Shown here: positions 34,209 to 46,816 of the stretch, in pieces
Position numbering within the stretch: position 1 is the first letter of the stretch
Layout: the number at the start of each line of letters is the position of its first letter
Assembly: GCA_963575645.1 (NCBI GenBank)
Contig: OY754466.1
Coordinates: 9,030,001 to 9,094,000, forward strand
DNA: 64,000 nucleotides
Direction: 5' to 3'
DNA from: Xanthostigma xanthostigma
Taxonomy: Eukaryota; Arthropoda; Insecta; Raphidioptera; Raphidiidae
Translations under genes and position numbers: made by a program
Notes under the pieces: generated by a model
Seen by the model: the letters and a program-made list of their open reading frames with translations, nothing else
Told to the model about the DNA's origin: nothing
Database searches by the model: none

Positions 34209-37200
34209 ATGGCTACAGACTTCGTCGAAGATTGGGCAATTGTCAGTACCCTTGGTGAGGGTGCATTTGGAGAGTAAGGTTCTTTGTCATTAATACTGAA
34301 TAATAATTAAACAGTAAATGGGCTGTCTGTCTTTCTGTCTATTCCACCATAATTCATAACCTCTAATTCAGTTTCAATTAAATTTGGTATAGTGTACACA
34401 ACTCTATGAATAGCCGATTTCATATCTTGCTTCGCTCGCGTCAAGATATAGAGCTATAATTTTTTTAATACGAAATTAACAAATGATGTCCGCGTTTCAG
34501 TGAAGTATGTATTTTGGGGCTTGAAAGGTAGAACGTCACACACATTTTGATCTAATCTATAAACATTCTCAATGAATTTCGATAGAACACTGTGCAATGA
34601 ATAAAACTATAAAATTGAGAGTAGAGACTAGTGATGTGCCGGATGTTAAAAATGTATATCCGCGGATACGGATCTGAATACGGATATTTTGTTTCAAGAT
34701 CCGCGGATACAGATACAGATCTTAACTTTCTTAGAGTACGCGGCGGTAAATATTGCACATTGACGTTTGGAAAGAGACTATCTGTTATGGGAAAAAGTTA
34801 TTAAGAGTTAACTCTCATAACAGATTGTCTCTTTCCAAAGATCGATGTGCAATATCTCATTATAAAGATAGTTTTTTAGTACCTTTGAGTTATGTACTAT
34901 TGGTATGGTACTCACTACGATAAATGTTTGCAATATAAAGGTGCCAAATACGATTTTAAAAAATAAAAAATAATCTGATTGGAATTTAACAGTTTTTCAT
35001 TATTACCTAATCACCTATATATATAAAATTTCATTTATGAATTGAAAATTAATAAGGTAAATATCCGCCAAAAACTAACGGATACGGATCTTTTTTCTCC
35101 CTCGGATATCCGCGGATACGGATACGGATCTTTTTTCTCCCTCGGATATCCGCGGATACGGATATCCGGCACATAATTAGTAGAGACATGCCAACGCTAG
35201 TGACTTTAGTTATCGACCGCCTATGATATCTACAACAAATAAATCGACTGTTCAGGGTGAAGCTATTGCTGAACAAGACGACTGGAGATGCAGTCGCAAT
35301 GAAGATGATCGACCTAGACAAGCATCCAAACGCTGCAGAGAGCGTCCGTAAGGAAGTATGCATCCATCGTATGGTGAGCAATCCTCACATTATCAGATAT
35401 TACGGACAGCGCAAGGAGGGAAATCGGGAGTACATATTCCTTGAATACGCTGCTGGAGGAGAGCTTTTTGATAGAATAGGTACGATAAATAATATCTTTG
35501 AACATGGAAGAAAGATTGAATTATTCAGACATCTTGAAGCCGGTTAGCAAAATTATTCATACTTGAAGTTAGAAAGATTTTGTCGGTACTCATGTGATCA
35601 ATTAGATCACAATAAGTGGACAATTTTTAGTTTTTTGACTGCAAAATTAAAATTAAACTAAGTTTTATTACAAACTATTTGTATATAATAGAGAAAAGTA
35701 TATAATAGTTATTGGCGTAACTAGTAGCCTAAGTCATTCATGGCGTTGACAGGTCATGACTTAGCCTACAAGTTGCGCCCATAATTTTATTCAACAATTG
35801 CGCGTTATTCATGTTTTATTTATTGTTATTAATGAGATGTTGTAAATATCTATTTATTTCTTTATAAAAAAAACTGTCAATACTAACAGCACCAAACAGC
35901 ACGATTCAATGTTTTGGTTTGAGGTTAGCCGGTTATGAATAAACTCCATGTCGAAAACATTCGGCCTCTCAATTTTAGTCTCAATGGGTAACAACGGAGT
36001 TGTTGTTACCTACTATTTCGTTACGACTCAGAAAATAGTTACGTTTATTTTCATTACTCCACAATGGCCGAGCTAGTAGGAATCTTCATTGAGTTATGAC
36101 AAGTAATTGTCACCAGTCGGTAAATAGCTATTTAGGATTCGGTTTTTAGGCATGATAAAACATGAATAACGCGCATGAGTTGAATAAAACATATTTAGAC
36201 GTGAAAGAAAATGTAATTTGTTTCTAGAACCCGACGTAGGAATGCCTAGCAGCAAGGCTCAGCAGTACATGAAACAACTGTTGTCCGGTGTCAGTTACTT
36301 GCATCGATGCGGTATCGCTCATCGCGACATCAAACCTGAAAATCTGTTGCTTGATAAATCGGATAACTTAAAGATATCCGATTTTGGTATGGCGACTATG
36401 TTTAGAATGAAGGGCCGCGAACGAATGTTGGACACTCGTTGCGGCACGTTACCTTATGTTGCCCCCGAAGTCATCTCGAGGAAGCCGTATCGGGCGCCAC
36501 CTGCTGACATCTGGTCGTGCGGAATAGTACTTGTTGCTATGCTAACAGGAGGTAAGATCTGTAAATATTTTTTATTAGTATTGCTAAACATCCGAACATT
36601 TATTATTTGAGAATGTTTGAACGAGGAATACGAGAAGTGACGGGATCATTTGAATCACATTTATTTAAACACAGTTATAGGAACAAAACAAATTATTCAA
36701 CAACATAATTGGGAAACAAGAAGAGCATAAAATGTTGGCATTGTCTTGTCTTTGGTATCCTAGCTGTTGGCTGTATTTGAAACGCCTAAAGCTACGACAC
36801 CAAGGGCATGAAGGTGTCTAACCACCAGCGTTGGATTTACGGGTATGTAAGTTTTAATGCAATAAATTAACAAGGATATACAGTATGTAAACGCGTAAGG
36901 TGCACATAGGGAAATTAGGCTTTTGAAAAAAAAAATAATTATCGATTTTTTTATTGTATTTTAAAACTTTATTATAAATAATATTGATAATCTATGCGAA
37001 AAACTTTTTTTAAATTAATTATAAGCAATTTAAAATTGATAAAATATTTATAAAAATCACGTGACTGCAAACGCACTAAAATTGTTTTTGACAGTTGTGA
37101 CGTCATAATGGTAAAATCTATATACGCAGTATACTATCAATGGCTTCTACATATTGTGTATTGACTAAAACATTATGACGTCACATTATGTTCGGGAAAT

Positions 37201-40200
37201 GGCGCGTTCTCGGAACTGGATACAAAAATTTATTTTTAATTTGATATAACTTTTGAATTATAACGAAAATAAAAAAAAGAAAAATAGTTTTGTTATAAAA
37301 CTTATATACGATCTTTCCATTTATGACAAAAAAAAATTTCATTCAAAAGCCCAATTAGCGTTGGGAAAAAATACTTGGATCAGAGTTAGCCATGACTGTA
37401 TTAATTGTTATTTCTATTGAATTATCATGGTAATCTTGAGGATTTCTATTTTATTTTGATTTATTTTTATTTTACTTGGCTTTTTTAATAACAAAAAGCT
37501 CTTATAAATCATTATTTTAATTTTTTTTGTAAAAAAATAAAACAAACAACTCCATCTGTTTTGAAACATTTCATTCAAAAATTGTCTGACTGGTATGACG
37601 TTTGCGCGTTGGTAAATCAGTTACCCAATGTCTTTAGGTTCAACACGAATAGACGGAGATATTTGATCTCGCACCATATTTAAGTATTTTTGGGAATTTA
37701 ATGTCCCATTAATAAAAAAAGTCCGATTATGTTGTAATCATTTGAATATTTTCTTCGGTAGTATACACATTCATTTTGCAAAAGAATATTATCTGTCAAA
37801 TTGAAAAACAAGATTTCAAGGCTCACTCTGATCCAGTCATTTTTTCCCAATTTTATAGGGTGTCTCAAACCACCGAGAAATAAATGAAATTCTGTAATAA
37901 GTACCTAAAATTTCAGAACGGTCTACTAACTCTGTGAAAAATTTTATAATTACGTAGTTAGCAGGTGCTCTTATGGAAAAATCGCGCATTTATTTTTAAA
38001 TACTGCTAAAGCACCGTAATATTATCGAGAAAAATTCGTAGTTTTTAGAATATGTTAGTCAGATAGATATAGGGTTGCAACGATATATCGGTAAATCGCA
38101 ATTATCGCTATTATGGCATAAAAATATCGCAGAGTAAATGTGACTTAAGGAGGTTGAGCCGTTTTACGAAGATAATGAAAAAAATCTGAAATAAAGGTTT
38201 TTTAATATATTTTTTTGTGACAAAATTTTCTGTAAAAAATCCAAAATCATTAGATTTTAAAAATTAAAAAAAAAAAAACTTTTACATGTAGTCTTATGGA
38301 AAATATGTCAACCTAGCTTGCAAACGGTACATTTTAATTTTTTGCAAATAACCAAATAATGTCAGCAGTTCCGAAAACTAATTATGTAAAGCATCGATGT
38401 CTTACGCAATTTTAATATTTTTTTTTTTAAATTATTAAACCTTAGCACTTTTCGATTATGGACTTTTATTCTTGACTATTTTAACAATTTTAAGTGAATT
38501 TTCAACTTTTTAATGATTTAATTTTAATTTTTATTACTTCTAATTTCTTTTTTTTTAATTATTTACTGCAAAAAATATGTAAAATACAGATATTTACATA
38601 ATTTTTTTTTAACCTAACTTTGTACAAAAAATTCAAAAGTTAGTCCATTAAGTAAAATACTGAAATAATTAATTAATATTTTAAAAAAATATTTATTTAT
38701 GCCTTTATGACAATAATTTATTAGTATCATCGACTTGTAACCTTTTGTAAAAATTTATTATGTAAAAGTTCCCATTTAGAATTCGACTTACTTTTGATTG
38801 GGACTGTAACGCATCAACATCCTTAAGAATTGTTTTTAAAAAAAAGTTCATTCGTGTTCGCACAAGCTGATGTGTGTTAAAAGACTGCTAAGAAGGATCA
38901 TTCGTTGTCGCAAAAAAGGTCTTTAACAAATAATAAAAACACTTGAAAACTCTACAAAATATTTTCTGTCTCGACGATCGTTTCGGACAGTCAGTCCCAT
39001 CTTCAGGAGTACAGACCTATACTGAATTTTTTGAATATGCAACTGTTTAGAAGTTCAGAGCTAGATCAAAACTTGCCAACAAACACAGCTTTTGAGTTTA
39101 TGATTATGCAAAATGCATCTTTACAGAGCTTCCGTGGGACAAGCCAACACCCGATTGTCCAGAGTACAAAAATTTCCGCGCGGAAAAGTTTCCGACTACA
39201 TCGCCGTGGACCAAGCTCGATAACATGACGCTTTCGCTGGTCTGTGGCTTATTGAAAGGGGAACCGGATCGTAGAGCTACCATCGAACACGCAAACAAAC
39301 ACAGGTGGATGAAACACACGTTCAGTGCAAACGGTGAGTAATTGTTCGACTCAGTAATTTTATATTTTTTAAAAAACGGAATGTATTATGTACTGTAGAA
39401 TTTTTAAAAGAAGACCGGTCTTTGGAATGTAGCCCTATGACCTTATTGCAGAAGAGCGCACATGTATTTTTATTAGTAAAAGGTAATGATCCTGGAACCG
39501 CTACTATGCAATAAGGGAGTCCAGTCGACAAATCGTATCACAATTGTGGTATCGCGATAATTGTACTCTTGCCATAGCCGTACGACTACTGTTGGATTTT
39601 TAAAATAAGACCGGTCTATGGAATGTAGCCCTATGACTTTATTGCAGAAGAGCGCACATGTATTTTTTATTAATGAAAGGTAATGATCCTGGAACAGCTT
39701 CTATGCAATAAGGGAGTCCAGTCGACCAATCGTATCACAATTGTGGTATCGCGATAATTATACTCTTGCCATAGCCGTACGATTATACAGCGACACGTGC
39801 TAACAGTACAAAAAAAAATCATACACCAGACAGTACATAGGCGTGCGCTCACGGACTAAGTTTATGGGTGTTGTCTGAATATCATCAAAATGGAAAGTAA
39901 AAAGGGAAAAACAGTTAGAAGTGGCGCTAGGGAGGTCATAGCGAATGTAATTAAAATTTTGCTTTACTATTTATTATGAATGCCAACGGGAAATTTAAAG
40001 CTATACATTGTTTGCATGCCTTGCTATGTGCCGCCTATGAATTTCGATAAATCAGCGACTTCTTGCCCTTTCCCCACCGGTCTTCTTTCGCCGATCGCAC
40101 AGTAGACAAAATCTCGTACTTCTGCGAAAATTAAAGTTTTTTTTTTCACATTTTTAAATCCATATTAATGTTTTACTTCCCACATCTTCTTGGACTGTCA

Positions 40201-43200
40201 GTACACTTTTTTGACCGAATAACTCAATGTGAGTTTAGTACATTTAATTTTGGGTTTGTTTTTGCTATAAAATCTCCAGATTCGTGATCTTTTGTTACTA
40301 CTTATTTTTTGAACAGCTGCTAAACAGTACTAAACAAAATCTAACCAATAAATTCCCAGTTTTTTTCACTAAAAAACAATTTTGCCAACAATTCATCCAT
40401 GTACGAATTGTAAACCAGATAGGTGACTGACGGGGAATGTCTGTCGGGGATGCGGGCTGGGGTGTACCCTAAGCCTACGTTAACTAAACAGAGTTATGAT
40501 AAATAAAAATTTATTTTTGACGTGATAACGTCTTATAAATTGATGAAACACCGGCTGCACGCACGAAAAAGTGTCACGTTCCGCCTGAGCGTGTAAGCGA
40601 GAGCGCGGTATAAGCGATAGAGAGGCACGATCGGCCCAAGCGTCGGCTTGTACGCATTTCTCTCTCTTCTCGCGTGACGTCAGAGAGCTCATCAATGTTT
40701 TTTTATGACGTTATCACGTAAAACTGTCGTCCGTAAACCGACTTTACAGACAACCAATTTTTTTTGCTAGGCTTTTCAAATTTCAGCAGTGAATAAAAAT
40801 AATTTCAAGTTTTTATCGAAGAGTAAAAAATATGTAATTTTCCTGTGGACACTAATTTTTCATTTTTCAGCTTGATCGTGTGTTATTTGTATTAGGTTTT
40901 CGTACAAAAGAGGAATTGGCGCTAGCAGAGCCTTCTGTGTCAGGTACTAAGTGACTCTGAGTAGTTTTTAAATCTCAGAGTAACTGAGTGCCTGACATAG
41001 CGTGCTTCTTTCTGGATCCAAAAGCAGTAATTTATTTGGTTAGTTAAAACAACATATCCTGGATTCGTTTTCCGTACTTGATACGATACGGATTTTTAAT
41101 AATTAGTTGAAAATCTTATCAAGCGGCATTTCGGTGAATTCAAAATTATCTAAACTCAACGTACTAAATACCATGTTAACGCGCTTGCGCTATCAGGCTG
41201 ACATAACCTCAACAATTACTATTATGACAGGCATATTAACATGCAAGGCCATAGGTATTTTCGACTCTTTTTCAGATCCCTGGATTCCACGTTTTTTAGG
41301 CATCCATCTGAAATGTAACAATGAAGGATGAGTGAAAGAAATGCTTCATCTCTCTCACTCAACTTTCATTGTTACATTTCATATCATATGCCACTTTGGC
41401 GTTGATCGCAAGTCAGTACAAGGCTAAATAAGTTTTTTCGTAACTAACAATTACATTTACAAATAATACTGATTCATGAAAGTGTTTGGTAAACTTATAT
41501 TAAACAAGTTTTGAAGAGGAGTTATCGTTGTGGCAAGGAAAGTGGTCAAAAATAGTTGCTGCGGAATGGCCCACTACATCATTAGACGCGCTGGACAGCT
41601 GTAACGCATTAATGTTTTCCATGATTAATTTTTTCTATAAGGTCAAGTAAATTCAGGCATATTCGTGAATTCTAGGTACACTCATTCGATTCAGCATGAT
41701 TTTTTGCATAGGACCAAGTCATTTTCAACCACATATTCTATCCGGTCGATCCTGCACTTATTTTAAAATGAAAATTTAATCGTCGCCCCCCCCGTAAAAA
41801 TTTTCAAAATCGAAGTCTCCCAGAACGGGTCGATATTAATGTTACCCGGTAGATTTTGACACGCTGAATCCAATGAGAACAGGCGCAGCTCTGTATCTTG
41901 TCTAGTTTCAGAGATAATTGAGTTTGAAATTTTCAAACTTTCTAATGCTCATAACTTCGAAACCAGAAGAGATACAGTTCTGCGCTTGTGCTCATTCGAT
42001 TCAGCGCACTTTTTCTATAAGGTCAAGTAAATTCAGCCATATCCGTGACACTTTTATATTTTCCAAAAAATTATAATTTTATAATTTTACATAAATATAA
42101 TTGTTACCTATTGTCTATGGTCTCGAGCTCGACCCCCCCGAAGTGGCCTTGTTAACGTGGTGTTTAGTATCTTTTAGATTGTTTTGAGTCACATAGTTGT
42201 GTCCACGATGAACACAATTATGCCCCGGGTGGACACAGTTGTGTTCTCGGACCGGAATAGTTAGATAGTAGATTTTAGAGATGTGCGTTTTAAAACGTAA
42301 ATAGTTTCAATAACTATGTATTGGCGCAATAACCGAAATACAGTATTCGGTTCTACGATAACTATGTATTGGGCGATTAAATAGGTATACATTGTAGAAC
42401 GTTTAGTTACACTGTGTTGTTTTCTGAGAAGTTTAATATCTATTTTAAACAAACTTATTTTGATTTTGATATTCATAACATAACAAATCACCATAAAGAT
42501 TTTTGCTTACGCAACAATAGATAATATATTATATGCATAATAACTAACAATGTTGACTAGCTAATTGGTACAATGAACGTTATTGTTGGCCCATGGCACG
42601 TGTATTATTTGTGTTCGGCCCACTTGATTCTTGAATAAAATATGAAAATATTTTGATTTCTTTTTTAAATCTACAAAATGCACCTCTTGTACTGGTATTA
42701 AGTAGTTGACAAATACATTTTTTTTTTGTATTTGCATTGTATTCGCAACAATGAGTGTTTCAAAAATCAGTAACTATTTGTTATTACATACACTCGTCCC
42801 CGATGATATCGCTACCAAAACACCAAAACCACTTCTAGACTCGTGTATCGCCAATACATAGTTATTAAAATAAATAGTTTCAAAAACCGTTATCGAGTAC
42901 TGATAACTAGTTACGTTTTGTTATTGGAAAAACGCGTACCGACCCATCTCTAGTAGATATTAGAACCTGGATTACTTCATGTGCTTTAATACGGATTCTT
43001 AGGTAACGAATAACAACTCTGAATATATTTTAACAATTTTTTTTTCCAGCCCGTTTTGAATTGGACATCTGAAGTAGTAGTGACTTTGCTTTGGTAATTT
43101 AGCGGTATGAGTATATTAAATGTCATAAAGCTAGATTACCAAAGCATGGCTGCTATTCAAATCACCATAATTGAAACTACTAATGTATACGGTATTCGAA

Positions 43201-46200
43201 GTTCTATATGCTGCGAGTTTCCGGCTTTATATGTTGACTTGATCATAGTGCTCACTCGTAAAGTTTTCCGATTGGTTTATGACTGCCGCGAAGTGAAAAT
43301 GAAGAGATTCAAAATACCCGAGTCCTACTGTAATTGCTAATTGGAAACGCATTTTTAGTTATTGTTTTTGAATACATCGATTGTTATATTCTTTTTGTTG
43401 TGTCCAATTCGTAGATGCAATTCCGAAATTGGACGGCTTAAAATCGGGTTCCGTTAAACGTTTACGTTCGGGCGACTCCGTAAACGGCAGCGAAGACGAC
43501 GTAGATTGCGGTAGACCGTGCCTGTCTCAGCCGGAACCTCACATTCCTGTCAACAGTGAAGATATGACCGGCATCGAAAATGGCGGAGACGCGGCTGCCC
43601 AAATTTGTTTCTCGCAGCCAGTACAATTGGACGATTTGTTGCTTTGCACCCAGTTCAATTTGACGCAAAATTTAACACAATCTGCTGCTACACAGGTAGC
43701 TACTTGTTTTGTTGCTTTTTTAAAACACACAACTTAATATCGCAGATTAGTTACAAAGTACCTGGGTGACCGAGCTTTGCTCGGAAATTTAAATAAAATA
43801 CTGATATGCTGATATCGCCAAAACTTTGAGAACCGTAGGTTCTCTGTCGCTTCCCTTTGTGGAGCCTACGTCTCCACCTTTATTACAGTCTTACCTCGCG
43901 GGGCTGCGCCCCGCTCGGTTGTAAACGACACTAGTCGAGCCTTCGGCTCTCTGGGGAAGCTTCGCTTCCTTTGTGGAGCCTACGTCTCCACCTTTGTTAC
44001 AGTCTTACCTCACGGGGCTGCGCCCCGCTCGGTTGTAAACAACACTAGTCGAGCCTTTGGCTCTCCATATAAGAACCGTAGGTTCTCTGGGGAAGCTTCG
44101 CTTCCTTTTGTGGAGCAATAAGATAATATTGCTGAAACAGTTTGGCTCCTTTGTGGAGAGGATTGTCGGCCCTTATGGCAATCCGGTACTTGTAAAACTG
44201 ATTCGCCGTCATCTTGATCTATGATATTGCATCTTTCGCTTCAAATTTAGGTTAAAAATTTATTTATTAAAATAATAATTGTTTTTAACTTTCTTTCACT
44301 TGGATAGTAATTAAAGATTAACTGTCATAATATTTTGAAAACAATTGTTTCATTGTATAAAATTCCAAAACCTACTTACAATATTTAAGTATTTTCATAC
44401 GTCAAAAAATTGATTTTTATAATGATAAAATTTGTAAGAAAACGATTTTTTCGAGAGATGAGACCTAGCTAAAACGATTTTTTACCCCCCAAAATCCCTT
44501 TTCAGTAAATTTCATCCAAATTGTTAGGGCCGTTTTCGAGAAAATATTTAGGGACATAGGTACATAAGATACATAGGTACGAGATTAGCTCGTTTAATAA
44601 TATAGGGATAGGGATTTCCTTGATTGGTATTTCACGCCAACTGGTGGTAAAAATGTTCATTTTATGGCAGCATTTATTCAAAATATAATTATATATTATG
44701 AGCAGGCTTTGGATAAAAAAAAATTGCATTTATATGTCAATTAGTGACAGTTTGCTTTTCAGTTACGCGAAAATATAAGTAAATTACAAAGTAAAATACT
44801 AATATTATACAAAAAATTATATTATAAAGAAGAAATTACTTATACACCTTTTTTTTTTATTAATTGTTTTTTGGCCTGACTCTTGTCTTTGGCCAGTAGC
44901 CAATCTTCTATCCTTATACATTATACACTTTAGACACTGTTGTTTGTAGTGCAACTTTGCGATTATGACAACTTGCCCATTTAAATAACCTTCGACAACA
45001 TCATATACATGACCAGAATTATATAATTTTTCGCCTTTTGAGCTATTCTGTCTAGGGATGTGAAAAAATAATCGATTTTTATTTTGATCGATTATTTTTT
45101 TCTTATAATCGATTTCTTGTAATCGATTTTATTTATGACAATAATCGATTTTTAATTAATCGATTATAAAAATTACACATTTTAATCGATTTTTGTAAAT
45201 GGTGCCATCTGTGCGACAGACGATTCTTTTTAGTTTTTTGATTCTTTAAATTCAAAGTTTAAAAAAGCATGATTTGTTTTGTATTTTAGTTTTCATACCA
45301 AAAACTTGTCGTTTTACTTTCTTATCGTTTGGTTTTATTTTTATTGTAAATTACAATATTTTGTAATAAAATGTCAAGTTGTAGTAGAAATTGTTTCAAC
45401 AATTCTAATCTGTGTCAATAACTATAAGGTTGTCATTTTGCTTATTATTATTATATTTATCATTTTAAATGATTTTCATTCTTATAAATTGTTAATATTT
45501 TTCTCTTAGTTTCATTATTATATAGAAAAAATCGATTATTCTACAAAAATCGATTATTTCTTTTAAAATCGATTTTTTTAAAATCGATTTATATTCAAAC
45601 TAAAAAAATCGATTTTTTTCATTCAATGTCACATCCCTAATTCTGTCCATGTATACGAGTATTAGTTACAGGTTGAAATGCGTACTTCTTATTTTTTCCA
45701 TTTTTTCAAATATTTTTCATTGTTTACTATTAAAAAATGATCTCATTTACTTCATTAATTAGATACTAGAGAGCGCCAACTTCGTCAGTAGTGCTGCCTC
45801 TATGTTTCACGCACGGTCTCCATAGTGCTCTAGTGTAAAAATTAAATAAAAGTGTAGCATTTTTGACACTATTGCGACCAGTTGTTCCGAATAATTAGCA
45901 GCGGAACGTAATGTAGTGTTAAACAAATTAGGCTTTTGGTAACGTACACTTTTCAACGTAAATTTCACTGAGTTATCTACACTACACTAATATACCAAAT
46001 TTATTTATTTTATACACCTTTTATAAAAATAGGGGACATTGAGTGAATGACGGTAGATTAATAAAAAAAAACTTAAAACAAACGTACATTTCAACACCAA
46101 AAAAAAAAATGTATACTAGAAAACAATAGAAGATCTAATATGTGTTAATATGATGAGATTGGATTCCCCTGCAATTGTTTTATAATTGATTAATCAGTGT

Positions 46201-46816
46201 TCTGAATTAAATCTGAATTTTTTTATTACGAGTAATGTGTAGCAGTGCTCGGTACTGATTTTTTTCATTTCATTTACAGGACGACTTCCGAAAATTAATC
46301 AAACGTATGACAAGATTTTTTGTCAAAGTCGATGCGGATAGTGCGATGAAACATCTATGTTCGTATATTGAAAAATTGAACTACAAATATAACATCGGTC
46401 CTCCGGGAATGGTGAGTGGGACTTCTTTTTGAAAATTCTTTTAAATATTATCGTGATGAATTTGTTTGGATTCCCCTTCAATTAATTATAATTGAAAGTC
46501 CGTATTCTGACAACAAAATAAAAAAAAAACGTTATTATTGTTTTTTCGATTATCAAGACACCGGATTAATTTATTTCAGATGACGATTACAACGACAGAT
46601 AGACAAAACATTCTTGTATTCAAAGCTCATGTTTTGGACATGAACAACGAAGTACTGATCGATTTCAGAAGATCGAAAGGTTGTGGTTTGGAGTTTAAAC
46701 GTCGATTTGTTGATATTAAACTAGCACTAGACAGTATTATCACCGAAGGAAAATATCCTTTGGAACCGTGGAACAAACCGACTTCAAAACCAAATGTTGA
46801 TAAAATCGACGAATGA
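34209..46816 (+). CDS. Chk1: serine/threonine checkpoint kinase Chk1 (grapes)
   Basis: Seven coding exons: 34209-34273, 35256-35479, 36228-36551, 39127-39333, 43415-43695, 46280-46411, 46580-46816. All joins are GT-AG and phase-consistent, giving 489 residues (human CHK1 has 476). The kinase phosphorylates Cdc25-type targets to hold the cell cycle after replication stress. The glycine-rich loop is GEGAFGE (16-22), the ATP lysine K38, the catalytic loop HRDIKPEN with D130, DFG at 148-150 and APE at 175-177. K38, D130 and D148 have the same numbering as in human CHK1. The tail carries SQ/TQ sites at S311 (LSQPEPH) and S340 (FSQPVQ), in the places of the ATR targets S317 and S345, plus TQ at 352-353 and 366-367. 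The C-terminal regulatory (KA1-like) region is at about 368-480 ([22 protein letters not shown]). Introns 1-5 carry many transposon insertions. Intron 4 is about 4.1 kb. Confidence 0.98.
34629..35179. mobile_element. hAT MITE in Chk1 intron 1, 8-bp TSD GTAGAGAC
   Basis: Ends TAGTGATGTGCCGGAT and its imperfect inverse (ATCCGGCACATAATTA). GTAGAGAC is present on both sides (34621-34628, 35180-35187). The interior is built of repeated GGATATCCGCGGATACGG units. It ends 76 bp before exon 2. Confidence 0.82.
35713..35779. repeat. imperfect hairpin in Chk1 intron 2
   Basis: GGCGTAACTAGTAGCCTAAG pairs imperfectly with the sequence ending GTTGCGCC at 35779, giving arms of about 24 bp. Confidence 0.45.
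35786..36189. mobile_element. MITE with ~35-bp imperfect TIRs in Chk1 intron 2
   Basis: TTTATTCAAC followed by GCGCGTTATTCATGTTTTAT on the left is inverted at 36152-36189. The interior is non-coding. It ends 38 bp before exon 3, so it supplies part of the branch-point region. Confidence 0.6.
36881..37852 (-). mobile_element. Tc1/mariner-superfamily element, copy 2, with nested insertion
   Basis: The left end (CAGTATGTAAACGCGTAAGG after TA) is intact. The rest matches copy 1 in reverse. The right terminal repeat is truncated at about 37852. An insertion at 36918-37351 has inverted ends GGCTTTTGAA/TTCAAAAGCC and AATTA on both flanks. Located in Chk1 intron 3. Confidence 0.7.
36918..37351. mobile_element. 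small TIR element nested in the mariner copy
   Basis: Inverted ends GGCTTTTGAA lie between AATTA repeats (with one extra C on the right). No coding capacity. It must be younger than the host mariner copy. Confidence 0.55.
38149..38822. mobile_element. TTAA-target MITE in Chk1 intron 3
   Basis: Inverted ends GGAGGTTGAGCCGTT (left) and CGCATCAACATCC (right) are flanked by TTAA (38145-38148, 38823-38826). TTAA duplication is typical of piggyBac and Kolobok. A second, inverted copy lies at 61814-62521. No coding frame. Confidence 0.75.
38963..39010 (-). repeat. hammerhead-like motif near Chk1 exon 4
   Basis: The minus strand reads CTGAAGA, then GGGACTGACTGTCC (a GGAC/GTCC stem), then GAAAC and GATCGTCGAGAC. 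It probably belongs to a Penelope-like repeat fragment. It ends about 115 bp before the exon 4 acceptor. Confidence 0.5.
39398..39790 (+). repeat. tandem duplication, 196-bp period, Chk1 intron 4
   Basis: Two copies (about 39398-39593, 39594-39790) share ACCGGTCTTTGGAATGTAGC or a close variant, and CACAATTGTGGTATCGCGAT. They differ at scattered positions. Confidence 0.82.
40518..40765 (-). repeat. ACGTGATAACGT repeat family, short copy in Chk1 intron 4
   Basis: Begins GACGTGATAACGTC and ends ACGTTATCACGT followed by the inverse of GGTTGTCTGTAAAGTCGG. Opposite orientation to the COX10 intron copy. Confidence 0.6.
40766..42267. other. Chk1 intron 4, middle section
   Basis: Holds a two-arm hairpin at 41310-41380 and a repeated phrase (CTATAAGGTCAAGTAAATTC) near 41634 and 42012. 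No coding exon was seen. Confidence 0.45.
41310..41380. repeat. 71-nt two-stage hairpin in Chk1 intron 4
   Basis: GAAATGTAACAATGAA pairs perfectly with its inverse at 41365-41380. After a 4x4 internal loop, GAGTGA pairs with TCACTC. The shape resembles a small-RNA precursor but could be a tiny foldback. Confidence 0.5.
42276..42952. mobile_element. hAT MITE in Chk1 intron 4
   Basis: Ends TAGAGATG and CATCTCTA. Flanking 8-mers GTAGATTT (42268-42275) and GTAGATAT (42953-42960) differ at one position, as expected for an ageing hAT duplication. The interior repeats AACTATGTATTGG. No transposase. Confidence 0.72.
43830..44106. repeat. array of short GC-rich hairpins, 114-bp period, Chk1 intron 5
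   Basis: Successive perfect mini-hairpins: GAACCGTAGGTTC (43830), GTGGAGCCTACGTCTCCAC (43859), GCGGGGCTGCGCCCCGC (43898), GAGCCTTCGGCTC (43937) and GGAAGCTTCGCTTCC (43955). A second unit follows with the same order of the central members (period 114 bp from 43861 to 43975). Loops include UUCG and CUUCG types. It starts 135 bp after exon 5 and is far more GC-rich than the surrounding DNA. Confidence 0.85.
45053..45639. mobile_element. hAT MITE in Chk1 intron 5, 8-bp TSD ATTCTGTC
   Basis: Ends TAGGGATGTGA and TCACATCCCTA, flanked exactly by ATTCTGTC (45045-45052, 45640-45647). The interior has many AATCGATTTT repeats clustered at both ends. Confidence 0.9.

Noticed and set aside
45279-45509. 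76-codon hydrophobic frame
   Set aside because: Lies wholly inside a hAT MITE and is AT-rich low-complexity sequence.
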